The translations under genes and the position numbers were made by a program. A DNA stretch of 34,381 nucleotides. It comes from an uncultured cyanobacterium. GTDB lineage: Bacteria > Cyanobacteriota > Cyanobacteriia > PCC-6307 > Cyanobiaceae. Position 1 is the first letter of the stretch. Each line of letters opens with the position of its first letter. The stretch spans positions 1-34,381 of the forward strand of contig CAIOCZ010000032.1 of the NCBI GenBank assembly GCA_903856805.1, in the 5' to 3' direction. The notes beneath the pieces were generated by a model, which did not search any database, was not told the DNA's origin, and saw only the letters and a list, made by a program, of their open reading frames with translations. Shown here piece after piece: positions 24,100 to 32,021 of the stretch.

Positions 24100-25295
24100 T
24101 GCTGAGCCTGTCGATGATCGTGCGCGACGAAGCCGAGCAGCTGGAGGAGTGCCTGGCCTCCGTGGCCGGATTCGTGGACGAGATGGTGGTGGTGGACACC
24201 GGCTCCACGGACGCCACCTGTGCCATCGCGGCCCGCTGTGGTGCCACGGTGCACCAACTGGCCTGGCCAGGGGACTTCGCTCCGGCCCGCAACCGGGCCC
24301 TGGAGCTGGTGCACGGCGACTGGGTGCTGGTGCTCGATGCCGATGAACGCCTCTGCACCGAAGCCCGCGATCCTTTGCGACGGCTGATGACGGATCCCGA
24401 TCTGCTGCTGATCAACCTGCTGCGCCGCGAGGAGGGGGCCAGCCAAGCGCCGTACTCCAACGTGAGCCGGCTGTTCCGACGCCATCCAGCCATTCGCTGG
24501 AGTCGGCCCTACCACTCGATGGTGGATGACAGCGTGGTCGCCCTGTTGCAGCGCGAACCCCACTGGCGGATCGGCCAGTACGGCGAAGCGGCCCTGATCC
24601 ACCACGGTTATCGGCCCGAGCTGCTGGCGGCCAGTACCAAGGCCCAGCGCCTACGAGAGGCCATGGAATCCGAGCTACATCAGCGCCCGGGCGCCCCCTA
24701 TGCCAGCGCCAAGTTGGCCGGCCTGGAGCTGGCGGAGGGCCGCCCCGATCGGGCGATCCCATTACTTCACACCGGCCTGAGCCACTGCCCCAGCGACGCC
24801 CACCCTGAGCGCTTCGAACTGCTGCTGCACCTGGCGATGGCGGAAGCCGAGGACCATCCCGATCGGGCTGTCGCCCATTACCGCGAGGCCCTGGCCCTGC
24901 CCTTGGAACGCCGCCTCAGCCTGGCGGCGGGCCTGAATCTGGCCGGGCTGCTGTTGCGGTTGCAGCGGCTCGACGAGGCCGCCACGGTGGCCGAACAGAC
25001 CTGCGCCTGGGCACCAGAGCTGGCCCTGGCCTGGTTCAACCTGGGCCTGATCCAGCGCCAGCGAGGGGCCCTGCCGGCCGCCATCACGGCCTATCGCCAA
25101 GCGGTCGCCCTGGATCCGCAACGGCCCGAAAGCCACCAAAATTTGGGGGCGGCCCTGTTGCTCGCTGGCGACATCGTTGGTGCTCGCCAGGGATTCCGCG
25201 AGGCGATTGATCTTTTGCAAGGCCAGAATCGAGCGGACGAGGCTCGCGCTCTCGCCCAGCGGGCCGGCGACCTGGTGAACCTCAGCCCCCCATGA
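24099..25295 (+). CDS. Glycosyltransferase family 2 with C-terminal TPR repeats
   Basis: A 398-residue protein. Residues 1-220 are a GT-A glycosyltransferase of the family 2 type: LSLSMIVRDEAEQLEECLASV, VVDTGSTDAT (32-40) and DADE with the DAD metal motif at 80-82. From about 195 to 390, repeats of tetratricopeptide type follow (for example AWFNLGLIQRQRGALPAAITAYRQAVALDP). This architecture is common in bacterial SunS-like or polysaccharide transferases. The acceptor is unknown. Start and the nagZ stop share TGATG; the stop overlaps hemD by ATGA. Confidence 0.9.
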   Translation: MLSLSMIVRDEAEQLEECLASVAGFVDEMVVVDTGSTDATCAIAARCGATVHQLAWPGDFAPARNRALELVHGDWVLVLDADERLCTEARDPLRRLMTDPDLLLINLLRREEGASQAPYSNVSRLFRRHPAIRWSRPYHSMVDDSVVALLQREPHWRIGQYGEAALIHHGYRPELLAASTKAQRLREAMESELHQRPGAPYASAKLAGLELAEGRPDRAIPLLHTGLSHCPSDAHPERFELLLHLAMAEAEDHPDRAVAHYREALALPLERRLSLAAGLNLAGLLLRLQRLDEAATVAEQTCAWAPELALAWFNLGLIQRQRGALPAAITAYRQAVALDPQRPESHQNLGAALLLAGDIVGARQGFREAIDLLQGQNRADEARALAQRAGDLVNLSPP

Positions 25296-26089
25296 CCCTG
25301 CCCCTCAGCGGCCACAGCATCGGCGTCACCCGGGCCGAGCAGCAACTCGGGGAGGCCCGACGCCTCTTTGAAGCGGCGGGAGCCGCGGTGGTGGATCTAC
25401 CGGCGCTGATGATCGGTCCCCCCGACAGCTGGAGCCCCTTGGACGAGGCCCTGGCTGAGTTGGACCAGTTCCACTGGCTGGTGCTCTCCAGCGCCAACGG
25501 GGTGGAGGCGGTGCAACGGCGGCTGACCGTTCAGGGAAGCAGCCTGGCGCACCGCCCGAGGAGCCTGAAGATCGCGGCCGTAGGACGCAAAACGGCCCAA
25601 CGGCTGGAGGATCTCGGCGCCCCGGCGGATTTTGTGCCACCCGCCTTCGTGGCCGACAGCCTGATTGAGCATTTCCCCGTCTCCGGCTGGGGACTGCGGC
25701 TGCTGCTGCCCAGGGTGCAGAGCGGTGGCCGCACCGTGCTGGCGGAGGCCTTCGCCGCCGCCGGCGCCCGGGTTGTGGAGGTGCCGGCCTACGAAACCCG
25801 CTGTCCCGCGAGCCTGCCAAGTGCCGCCCTGCTGGCTCTGGAGCAGGAACGGCTGGCGGCGATCACCTTCAGCAGTGGCAAAACCGTGAGCCACACCTGC
25901 ACCCTGCTGGAACGCTGCCTGGGGGCGACCTGGCGGGATCGCCTGGCAGGAATCCGCCTGGTGTCGATCGGCCCGCAGACCAGTGCCCGCTGCCTGGAGC
26001 TGCTGGGGCGGGTGGATGGGGAGGCGGATCCCCACGACCTCGACGGGCTGGTGGCAGCCTGCGTCCAGGCCCTCAGATCCGGGTCGTGA
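25292..26089 (+). CDS. hemD: Uroporphyrinogen-III synthase
   Basis: A 265-residue cytosolic enzyme that closes and inverts ring D of hydroxymethylbilane, the branch-point precursor for heme, chlorophyll, siroheme and phycobilins. The family is poorly conserved, but IGVTRAEQQLGEARRLFEAAGAAVVDLPAL at the start, FHWLVLSSANGVEAV around 60-74, AAVGRKTAQRLEDLG at 95-109 and AITFSSGKTVSH followed by SIGPQTSARCLELLG near the end are the expected elements. Start overlaps the GT2-TPR stop by ATGA. The 3' end overlaps the convergent lipoprotein gene by 17 bases. Confidence 0.93.
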   Translation: MTLPLSGHSIGVTRAEQQLGEARRLFEAAGAAVVDLPALMIGPPDSWSPLDEALAELDQFHWLVLSSANGVEAVQRRLTVQGSSLAHRPRSLKIAAVGRKTAQRLEDLGAPADFVPPAFVADSLIEHFPVSGWGLRLLLPRVQSGGRTVLAEAFAAAGARVVEVPAYETRCPASLPSAALLALEQERLAAITFSSGKTVSHTCTLLERCLGATWRDRLAGIRLVSIGPQTSARCLELLGRVDGEADPHDLDGLVAACVQALRSGS

Positions 26090-26693
26090 GCCACCGGCCG
26101 GCCCGACCCAGCACGAGCTGACCGCGGGCCACATCGATACTGGCCACGGTCCAGCCGGGCGGAAGGAGAGGAGGAGCCCCCGCCCCTGGGCAAAAGCCCC
26201 GTTGACCGACACAGAGGGGCCCAGCCTGGGTCCCTAACTCCACCAAGGCCTGGCTCTGGCCACCGCTCTGGATCATGCCGGTGAGGCGGAAGCCGGAGGG
26301 CAACTGCAGCGGCCCTGGGCGGACTCTCCGGGCCTGGGCAGCCGGCGGGGCGTTGACAGCGGCAGCTCCGGAGGAGTCCTTGCCGGTGCCGGACTGCGTG
26401 ACCGCCGCCTCCACCTCGGCCCTGACCGGGGCGGGACCCACCCCGCCGAACGGATCCCGTCGCCCTAGGGACAAGGCGTTGACGACCTGCTGGGGGGTGG
26501 GCAGGGGGTCCAAGCCGGCCCCCCCGATGGGCCTGGATGCCGACGGCGGCTGGTTCCGGGGGACTTGGGTCCGGGGCGAGGCCCCTGGAAGGGGCAATTG
26601 ACCCTGAGGCGGTGCCGCAACGCAGCCCACCAAAAGAGCCAGCGGCAGGCAGCGCACCCAGGGGGCCCTAACCAGCAGAAGGGGACTCGACAC
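26073..26693 (-). CDS. Probable lipoprotein with RDPF motif (PilP/GspC-like region)
   Basis: A protein of about 206 residues with a lipobox LLVGC after a hydrophobic segment, so it should be lipid-anchored. A proline-rich stretch follows, then LGRRDPFGG, a motif familiar from PilP and GspC-type secretion or pilus proteins, and a C-terminal compact region LPSGFRLTGMIQSGGQSQALVELG to GRWLTTRI that could be an HR-like beta domain. No named family is firmly recognised. Start codons are uncertain: GTG at 26693 (used here), GTG at 26657 and TTG at 26711 are alternatives. It is the last gene of the crtQ-SRPBCC unit and overlaps hemD by 17 bases. Confidence 0.72.
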   Translation of the reverse strand: MSSPLLLVRAPWVRCLPLALLVGCVAAPPQGQLPLPGASPRTQVPRNQPPSASRPIGGAGLDPLPTPQQVVNALSLGRRDPFGGVGPAPVRAEVEAAVTQSGTGKDSSGAAAVNAPPAAQARRVRPGPLQLPSGFRLTGMIQSGGQSQALVELGTQAGPLCVGQRGFCPGAGAPPLLPPGWTVASIDVARGQLVLGRAGRWLTTRI

Positions 26694-27111
26694 AGTCGCG
26701 GAAGCGGTCAAGGTTGGCCTGGAGTTCCTTGGTGACGATCGTGCCCATGATGGAGGGTTCCATCAACGGCGCAATCATTGCGGGCAGTTCATAGCTCACC
26801 GTGAGCTTGACCGCCGTGCGCTCCGCACCAAGCGGATAGAAGCGCACCGCCCCCTTCGTGGGGAGGCCCCCCACCGATTCCCAATGCAGTTGCTGGGCCT
26901 CGATCCGCTGGGTGATCCTGGCCTGCCAATGGAAGCGAAAGCCCTGGGCCACCAACGTCCAATTGGTGAGATCGGGGTCGTCGGTGGTGACCACCGACTC
27001 GATCCAGCGCATCCAGCGCGGCATGGCCTCCAGATCACTCCACACCTCCCAGACCCGCTCCACCGGAGCCTTGATCTCGGTGGTCACACTGTGTTCAAGC
27101 CAGCGTCCCAT
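26668..27111 (-). CDS. SRPBCC (polyketide cyclase/START-like) protein
   Basis: A 147-residue protein with the SRPBCC fold. It starts MGRWLEHSVTTEIKAPVERVWEVWSDLEAMPRWMRWIESV, with alternating strands LTNWTLVAQGFRFHWQARIT and TAVKLTVSYELPAM. The fold makes a hydrophobic cavity that may bind a lipid, carotenoid or other ligand. Its ATG lies 12 bases after the crtQ stop, and the two genes are linked in many cyanobacteria, suggesting a role in carotenoid or membrane lipid handling. No catalytic residue can be named. Confidence 0.85.
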   Translation of the reverse strand: MGRWLEHSVTTEIKAPVERVWEVWSDLEAMPRWMRWIESVVTTDDPDLTNWTLVAQGFRFHWQARITQRIEAQQLHWESVGGLPTKGAVRFYPLGAERTAVKLTVSYELPAMIAPLMEPSIMGTIVTKELQANLDRFRDCVESPSAG

Positions 27112-27123
27112 GGGGTGCTCCGT

Positions 27124-28599
27124 TCAGGCGGCTGCCGCGTTGGTGGCCAGGACCACGGGACGATTCAGGATCGCCGCCGCCGCCAGACGCCCACTCATCG
27201 TGGCGCCCTCCATCGAATCGATGTAATCCTGACGGGTATAGCTGCCCGCCAGAAAGAAATTAGCCACTGGCGTGCGTTGATCAGGGCGGAACGGTTCCAT
27301 GCCAGGGGCCTCGCGATAAAGAGATTGGGCGAGCTTGACCACATGGCTCCAGACCAGGGTGAGCGATGCGGCCGAGGGAAACAAGGCGCGCACCTGTCGG
27401 TCGGTGTGGGCAACGATCTCCTCGGTGGATTTCGGGATCCAGGGATCACCCGGGGTGAGCACGCATTGAAGCAGGGATCCCAGTCCAGGCTTGCGGTAGT
27501 CGGCCGGGCTGGCCAGGGCCAGATCGGCGAAGCAACTGAAATCCGCATCGGCCGTGTAGAGCAGGTTGTCGAGACCGCTGGCACGGTCCAGATCGGACCG
27601 CCGCGCCGCCGCCGCCGCGTCGGTCCCCAATTCGGTCACCCAGCCGTCGTAACGGAGCTGCACCGTGGCCACGGGCACAGCCTCCAGCCGATCAATCGCC
27701 GCAAACTGGGGCAGGGTGCGCCAGGCCGACGGCAGCAACCGCTGGATCCCCGGCACATCGCAGGCCGCCAGATAGGCGTCGGCCTGGATCGTGCGATCCC
27801 CCTCGGGGGTTCCCATCTGCAGCCCGGTGACCTGAATGCCCCCATCCGATTCGGTATAGAGCACCTCCCGCACGCGATGGCGAAGATGCAACCGACCGCC
27901 CCGGGCCTCGATGTAGTCCAGGATCGGACCGGTGAGCCAGCGATGGGGCGAGCCCTTGAGCAGGTTCAGCTTGGAGGCCTCCGTGCGGGCCGCGAACATC
28001 AGAAAAATCGTGAGCATGCAGCGGGCCGAGATGGCCTCGCAATCGAGAAAACCCAGGGCATAGGCGATCGGATTCCAAAGGCGACGGATGCTGCGCAAGC
28101 TGCCGCCATGGCCGAGGAACCACTCCTGAAAGCTCAGCCGATCCAGGTCTCGAATCACCCGCATCGCGCCCTCGTAATCCACCAGGCCGCGCACGATCGG
28201 ACTGGTGCCCAGGGCCAGGGCATTGCGCAGCTTGTCGATCCAATCGAGCTGGGGGGTGGTGAAAAAGGCCTTGAGGCCATTGAAGGGAGCGCCGATTGGA
28301 AAACGGAAATCCAGCTCCCGCACATCCCCCCCCGCATTCACGAACAGATGGGTGTGGTCCTTGGGCAGGAGGTTGTCGATGGCGCCGACGCGGCGCATCA
28401 GCGCAAACAGATTGGCGTAATTGAAGAAGAACACATGCAAGCCCATCTCGATGTGGTTGCCGTCGTCGTCTTCCCAACTGCCCACCTTGCCCCCCATGAA
28501 GGGCCGGGCCTCATAAAGATCCACCCCGTGACCGGCCTCCACCAGGTCGACGGCCGCCGTCAGACCCGCCAGACCCGCACCCACGATGGCGACCCGCAC
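27124..28599 (-). CDS. crtQ: Zeta-carotene desaturase (plant-type)
   Basis: A 491-residue FAD-dependent desaturase that converts 9,9'-di-cis-zeta-carotene to 7,9,9',7'-tetra-cis-lycopene with plastoquinone as acceptor. The start [19 protein letters not shown] has the Rossmann motif at 6-12, followed by [35 protein letters not shown], diagnostic of the PDS/ZDS family in its ZDS form. The C-terminal [23 protein letters not shown] is the second FAD-binding signature. GTG at 28599 (GTGCGG, with GGAG upstream) is chosen; another GTG is 3 bases upstream. It is divergent from the IscA-type gene. Confidence 0.95.
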   Translation of the reverse strand: MRVAIVGAGLAGLTAAVDLVEAGHGVDLYEARPFMGGKVGSWEDDDGNHIEMGLHVFFFNYANLFALMRRVGAIDNLLPKDHTHLFVNAGGDVRELDFRFPIGAPFNGLKAFFTTPQLDWIDKLRNALALGTSPIVRGLVDYEGAMRVIRDLDRLSFQEWFLGHGGSLRSIRRLWNPIAYALGFLDCEAISARCMLTIFLMFAARTEASKLNLLKGSPHRWLTGPILDYIEARGGRLHLRHRVREVLYTESDGGIQVTGLQMGTPEGDRTIQADAYLAACDVPGIQRLLPSAWRTLPQFAAIDRLEAVPVATVQLRYDGWVTELGTDAAAAARRSDLDRASGLDNLLYTADADFSCFADLALASPADYRKPGLGSLLQCVLTPGDPWIPKSTEEIVAHTDRQVRALFPSAASLTLVWSHVVKLAQSLYREAPGMEPFRPDQRTPVANFFLAGSYTRQDYIDSMEGATMSGRLAAAAILNRPVVLATNAAAA

Positions 28600-28739
28600 C
28601 ACTGCTCTCCACAAGGCACCCGACTCTATGGAGGGGTGGGCACGGCGCCCAGGTGGGGGGAACCGGCGCACCGGGCAGGCGACCCGCCGCCATTGATTCT
28701 TAGAGTGGCTAAATCTTTAGAGGCCCTGCGGTTCCCGCC

Positions 28740-29132
28740 ATGAGCAGCACCACGGCACCGCCAACAACCCATACCGCCATCGACGGCAAGGGCATTTTGA
28801 TTACGGAACCGGCGATGCGCCAGCTGGCCACGGTGATGCACCAGCAGGGCAGCGACAAGCTGCTGCGGGTGGGAGTGCGCTCCGGTGGCTGCAGCGGCAT
28901 GAGCTACACCATGGACTTCATCGATACCGCCGAAATCCGTACGGACGATGAGATCTACAGCTATTCCCCCAGTGCTGGCCAGGAGTTTCGGGTGGTCTGC
29001 GATCCCAAAAGCCTGCTGTACATCTATGGGATGCAGCTCGATTTCTCCAGTGCCCTGATCGGTGGCGGCTTCAACTTCACCAACCCCAACGCCACCCAGA
29101 CCTGCGGCTGCGGCAGTTCGTTCGCGGTCTGA
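28740..29132 (+). CDS. HesB/IscA-type iron-sulfur cluster carrier
   Basis: A 130-residue A-type carrier. The three ligand cysteines are C51 (SGGCSGMSY) and C122/C124 (TCGCGSSF), the usual pattern of IscA/SufA/ErpA. It transfers iron-sulfur clusters to targets such as photosystem I or ferredoxin-dependent enzymes. C87 is extra. The ATG at 28740 is preceded by a 140-base divergent space containing TTAGAG repeats. A TPR gene follows after 47 bases. Confidence 0.93.
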   Translation: MSSTTAPPTTHTAIDGKGILITEPAMRQLATVMHQQGSDKLLRVGVRSGGCSGMSYTMDFIDTAEIRTDDEIYSYSPSAGQEFRVVCDPKSLLYIYGMQLDFSSALIGGGFNFTNPNATQTCGCGSSFAV

Positions 29133-29179
29133 CCCGGCGCCGTGGGAACCTGAACGGCTTCAACGCGCCCCCGGCTGCC

Positions 29180-29611
29180 ATGACGGCCCCCAGCTCCGAC
29201 AGCCCATCCAGCCTGTTTGAGCAGGCCATCAGCCGCTATCAGGAGGGAGCTCCCCCCGAAGCGGTGATCGAGGACTTTTTGGCGATCACCGAACAGACAC
29301 CTCGCCAATCGGCGGGATGGACCTGCCTGGCCTGGCTTCAATTGTTAATGGACCAACCCGAAGCGGCCCTGCACTCCGCCCGTACCGCGGTGCGGCTGAA
29401 CCCCCAGGATCCCCAGGCCAGGATCAACCTCAGCGTGGCGATGCTGGAAACCGGCGCCAAGGGGGTGCGCGAGCATATCGATGTGGTTAAGAGGGTGAAA
29501 CTGATGGCCCCGGAGCTGGCCGAGGAGCTCGATGGCGCGATTGCCGATGGCATGCAGCGCAAACCGGGCTGGCCGGCCTTGGCCAAGGTGCATGCCTGGC
29601 TGGAGGATTGA
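29180..29611 (+). CDS. Small tetratricopeptide repeat protein
   Basis: A 143-residue protein of helix pairs, including AGWTCLAWLQLLMDQPEAALHSARTAVRLNPQDPQARINLSVAML (about 45-90), a good TPR. It should act as a protein-interaction scaffold in the cytoplasm. No catalytic domain. Its TGA overlaps the TTG start of the LpxB-related gene (TTGA), so they are probably translated together, but the partner is not known. Confidence 0.87.
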   Translation: MTAPSSDSPSSLFEQAISRYQEGAPPEAVIEDFLAITEQTPRQSAGWTCLAWLQLLMDQPEAALHSARTAVRLNPQDPQARINLSVAMLETGAKGVREHIDVVKRVKLMAPELAEELDGAIADGMQRKPGWPALAKVHAWLED

Positions 29612-30846
29612 AGCCCGTTCTGCTACTCAGCAATGGCCACGGGGAGGATCTCAGTGGCGCCCTACTGGCCAAGGCCTTGCTGGATCGGGGGCAACCGGTT
29701 GAGGCTCTGCCCCTGGTTGGCCATGGTCAGGCCTATTACCAAGCCGGCATCACCGTGCTCGGCCAAACCCGCGAATACAGCACAGGTGGACTGGGATACA
29801 CCAGCCTGGCGGGCCGCCTGCAGGAACTGAGCCAAGGCCAGGTTGGCTATCTCTTGAGGAGGTTGACCCTGGTCCTGCGCCATCGACGGCGCTGGCAGCT
29901 GGTGGTGGTCGTGGGCGACTTGGTGCCGGTGCTGGCGGCCTGGCTGGCCCGCCAACCGGCCGTCGTCTACCTGGTGGCCTATTCCAGCCACTACGAAGGT
30001 CGGCTGCGGCTGCCCTGGCCCTGCGGTTGGCTGCTGCGCCGGCCCCTGTTCCAGGCCCGTTGGAGCCGAGATGCCCTCACCGCCACCGACCTCAGCCAAC
30101 AACAGGGATGCGACTGGGCGTTCCATGGCAATCCTTTTCTAGATCTGGTGATGGCATCCCCCGAACCCCTGCCGCGACCAGGACGCCAGGCTCTGGCGCT
30201 GCTGCCCGGCAGTCGCCTGCCGGAAGCCCTGGCCAATCTGGAGCTGATGTTGCGGCTGCTGCCCCTGCTGCCGGAGCCCCTGCACGATCCGCAACGGCTC
30301 ATGCTGCGGGCCGCCCTGGTGCGCAACCTCAACGCTGACCTGGTGGCAGGTCTGGCGACCCGGCTGGGCTGGTCCCTGGACAAGGCCGGCCAGGGCGAAG
30401 GATCGATGGTGCGCTGGCGGCGGGGAACCCTGCTGCTGGAGCTGCACTGGGGACGTTTCGCCGCGGTCCTGGCCGACGCCGACCTGGTTCTATCGATGAC
30501 CGGCACGGCGGCGGAGCAGGCGGTGGGACTGGGCAAGCCCGTCCTACAGATCCCCGGAGCAGGCCCCCAGTTCACCCCAGGCTTCGCCGAAGCCCAGCGG
30601 CGCCTGCTCGGGCCCGGGGTGGTGTGCGCGCCAGGGGGGAGCTCGAACCAGCGCAGCCTGGCCACCAGCGCGGCGCTGGCGGCCAGGCTGCTGGAACGCC
30701 AGGCGGATCCCATCGCCGGCCCGGCTTGGCGGCGTGAGCTGGCGGCGCTCGGTGCCCAACGGATCGGGACGGCCGGTGGCAGTGACCGCCTGGCAGCGGC
30801 GATCATGGAACTGCTCCCCACGCCCCCCCAGGCTCGTGATGCCTGA
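29608..30846 (+). CDS. Lipid-A-disaccharide synthase-related glycosyltransferase (TIGR03492 type)
   Basis: A 412-residue GT-B fold protein. The start SNGHGEDLSGALLAKAL (8-24) corresponds to the LpxB-like N-terminal loop. LVVVVGDLVPVLAAWLARQPAVVYLVAYSSHYEG is in the middle, and the C-terminal VLADADLVLSMTGTAAEQAVGLGKPVLQIPGAGPQFTPGFAEAQRRLLG is the nucleotide-sugar-binding part. The group is cyanobacterial and plastid-type; it is related to LpxB but not proven to make lipid A. The start is TTG inside the TPR stop. The end overlaps the two-helix gene by 8 bases. Confidence 0.9.
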   Translation: MKPVLLLSNGHGEDLSGALLAKALLDRGQPVEALPLVGHGQAYYQAGITVLGQTREYSTGGLGYTSLAGRLQELSQGQVGYLLRRLTLVLRHRRRWQLVVVVGDLVPVLAAWLARQPAVVYLVAYSSHYEGRLRLPWPCGWLLRRPLFQARWSRDALTATDLSQQQGCDWAFHGNPFLDLVMASPEPLPRPGRQALALLPGSRLPEALANLELMLRLLPLLPEPLHDPQRLMLRAALVRNLNADLVAGLATRLGWSLDKAGQGEGSMVRWRRGTLLLELHWGRFAAVLADADLVLSMTGTAAEQAVGLGKPVLQIPGAGPQFTPGFAEAQRRLLGPGVVCAPGGSSNQRSLATSAALAARLLERQADPIAGPAWRRELAALGAQRIGTAGGSDRLAAAIMELLPTPPQARDA

Positions 30847-31108
30847 CTCCCTCTCCACTCCGATCGCTCCCCTGCGGCGTCTCAAAGGGGCCTTGGACAC
30901 CGTGTTGGTGGCCAATGTGTTCCTGGTGATCGCTGGCGCGGTCTGGTTCGTGGTGGCGGTGCTGTTGCACAGCCGTCATGTGGAGCAGCCACTCCAGCTG
31001 TTTCAGTCCCTTTGGGAGCCCCTGTTCACCCCGGCCATCGGCCTGCTGATGGGGGCGGCCTTGGTCAGCGGGGTACTGGGTTGGTGGCAGCGGCGAGGGC
31101 AGCGCTGA
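30839..31108 (+). CDS. Small two-helix membrane protein of unknown function
   Basis: An 89-residue protein with two hydrophobic segments (about 20-43, VLVANVFLVIAGAVWFVVAVLL, and 62-82, FTPAIGLLMGAALVSGVLGWW) linked by a polar loop with HSRHVEQPLQLFQSLWEPL. The ATG at 30839 lies within the end of the LpxB-related gene, and upstream in-frame codons duplicate that gene in another frame. It looks like a conserved cyanobacterial hypothetical and is likely part of the same operon. The 3' end overlaps the convergent epimerase gene by 44 bases. Confidence 0.8.
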   Translation: MPDSLSTPIAPLRRLKGALDTVLVANVFLVIAGAVWFVVAVLLHSRHVEQPLQLFQSLWEPLFTPAIGLLMGAALVSGVLGWWQRRGQR

Positions 31109-32003
31109 GCTCCCCGAACTGAAAGGAGAAACCCTCGGCCAGCAGGCGCTCCGGCACCACCTGCTGGCCCTCCAGCACGACCCGGGCCCCATCACCCAAG
31201 AGGAGCTGCAGGATCGGAGCCGGCACCGGCAGCAGACTGGGGCGCCCCAGCGCTCGACCCAGGGCCTCCGCGAACTGCGCCATGCGGATCGGCTGGGGAG
31301 CTACGGCGTTGTAGGCGCCACGGAACGTGTTGTCCTCAAGGGCGATAGCGATCAACCGGCAGAGATCCTGGCGATGAATCCAGCTCATCCACTGGCGTCC
31401 GGAACCCACCGGACCGCCGAACCCCGCCCGGAACACCGGCAACATCTTGCCGAGGGCGCCCCCATCGGGACCCAACACGATGCCGATACGGAGGATCACC
31501 ACCCGACAAGGCGACGGAGCCTCAAGGGCCGCCGCCTCCCAGTCTTGGCACAGCTGGCCGAGAAGATCGGCACCCGCCGGGGTGGTTTCCCGGAAGCTGG
31601 CCTCTTCACTGGTGCCGTAGTAGCCCACCGCCGAACCGTTGACCAGCACCGCGGGGGGTTGGGATAGCTCGGCCATCGCCGCCACCAGCAAGCGGGTGGT
31701 GGTGATGCGACTCGCGCGCAACAACTGGAGGTGGGCCGGGGTCCAGCGCTGCTCGGCGATGGGCTCTCCGGCAAGGTTCACCACCCCTGCCGCCGTCGCT
31801 AGCGCCTCAAGTAACGCCGCCTGCTGCCAACTGGCAGGCTCCGCAGGGTTGAGCCGCACCCTGGTGAACCGATCGTCACCCGACAGGGACGCCAAGGGCA
31901 GGGCCTGACGACTCACCAAGGTGATCTGATGGCCGAGTTCGAGCAGGATCGGCACCAGTTCCCGGCCGACAAACCCGGAACAGCCCAAGAGCAACAGCCG
32001 CAT
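31065..32003 (-). CDS. TIGR01777-family NAD(P)-binding epimerase-like protein
   Basis: A 312-residue short-chain dehydrogenase/reductase fold protein. The Rossmann motif GCSGFVG is at 7-13. VNLAGEPIAEQRWTPAHLQLLRASRI, GSAVGYYGTSEEASFRE, VVILRIGIVLGPDGGALGKMLPVF and WMSWIHRQDLCRLI are the hallmark blocks of TIGR01777 proteins (sometimes mislabelled SulA or cell division inhibitor). The typical YxxxK catalytic motif is not conserved, as usual for this group. Function unknown. The start is 18 bases downstream of the antiporter stop. Confidence 0.93.
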   Translation of the reverse strand: MRLLLLGCSGFVGRELVPILLELGHQITLVSRQALPLASLSGDDRFTRVRLNPAEPASWQQAALLEALATAAGVVNLAGEPIAEQRWTPAHLQLLRASRITTTRLLVAAMAELSQPPAVLVNGSAVGYYGTSEEASFRETTPAGADLLGQLCQDWEAAALEAPSPCRVVILRIGIVLGPDGGALGKMLPVFRAGFGGPVGSGRQWMSWIHRQDLCRLIAIALEDNTFRGAYNAVAPQPIRMAQFAEALGRALGRPSLLPVPAPILQLLLGDGARVVLEGQQVVPERLLAEGFSFQFGELSAALAAATNPVPR

Positions 32004-32021
32004 CCCTTCCCTCGGGTCTAG

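Noticed and set aside
26884-28743. Open frame of 619 codons on the plus strand opposite crtQ and the SRPBCC gene
   Set aside because: It is antisense to two well-recognised genes, has no family resemblance, and is rich in His, Gln, Arg and Gly as expected from reading high-GC coding DNA backwards.
29608-30846. Calling the LpxB-related gene lpxB
   Set aside because: It belongs to a divergent cyanobacterial group; lpxA, lpxD and fabZ neighbours typical of real lpxB are not present.
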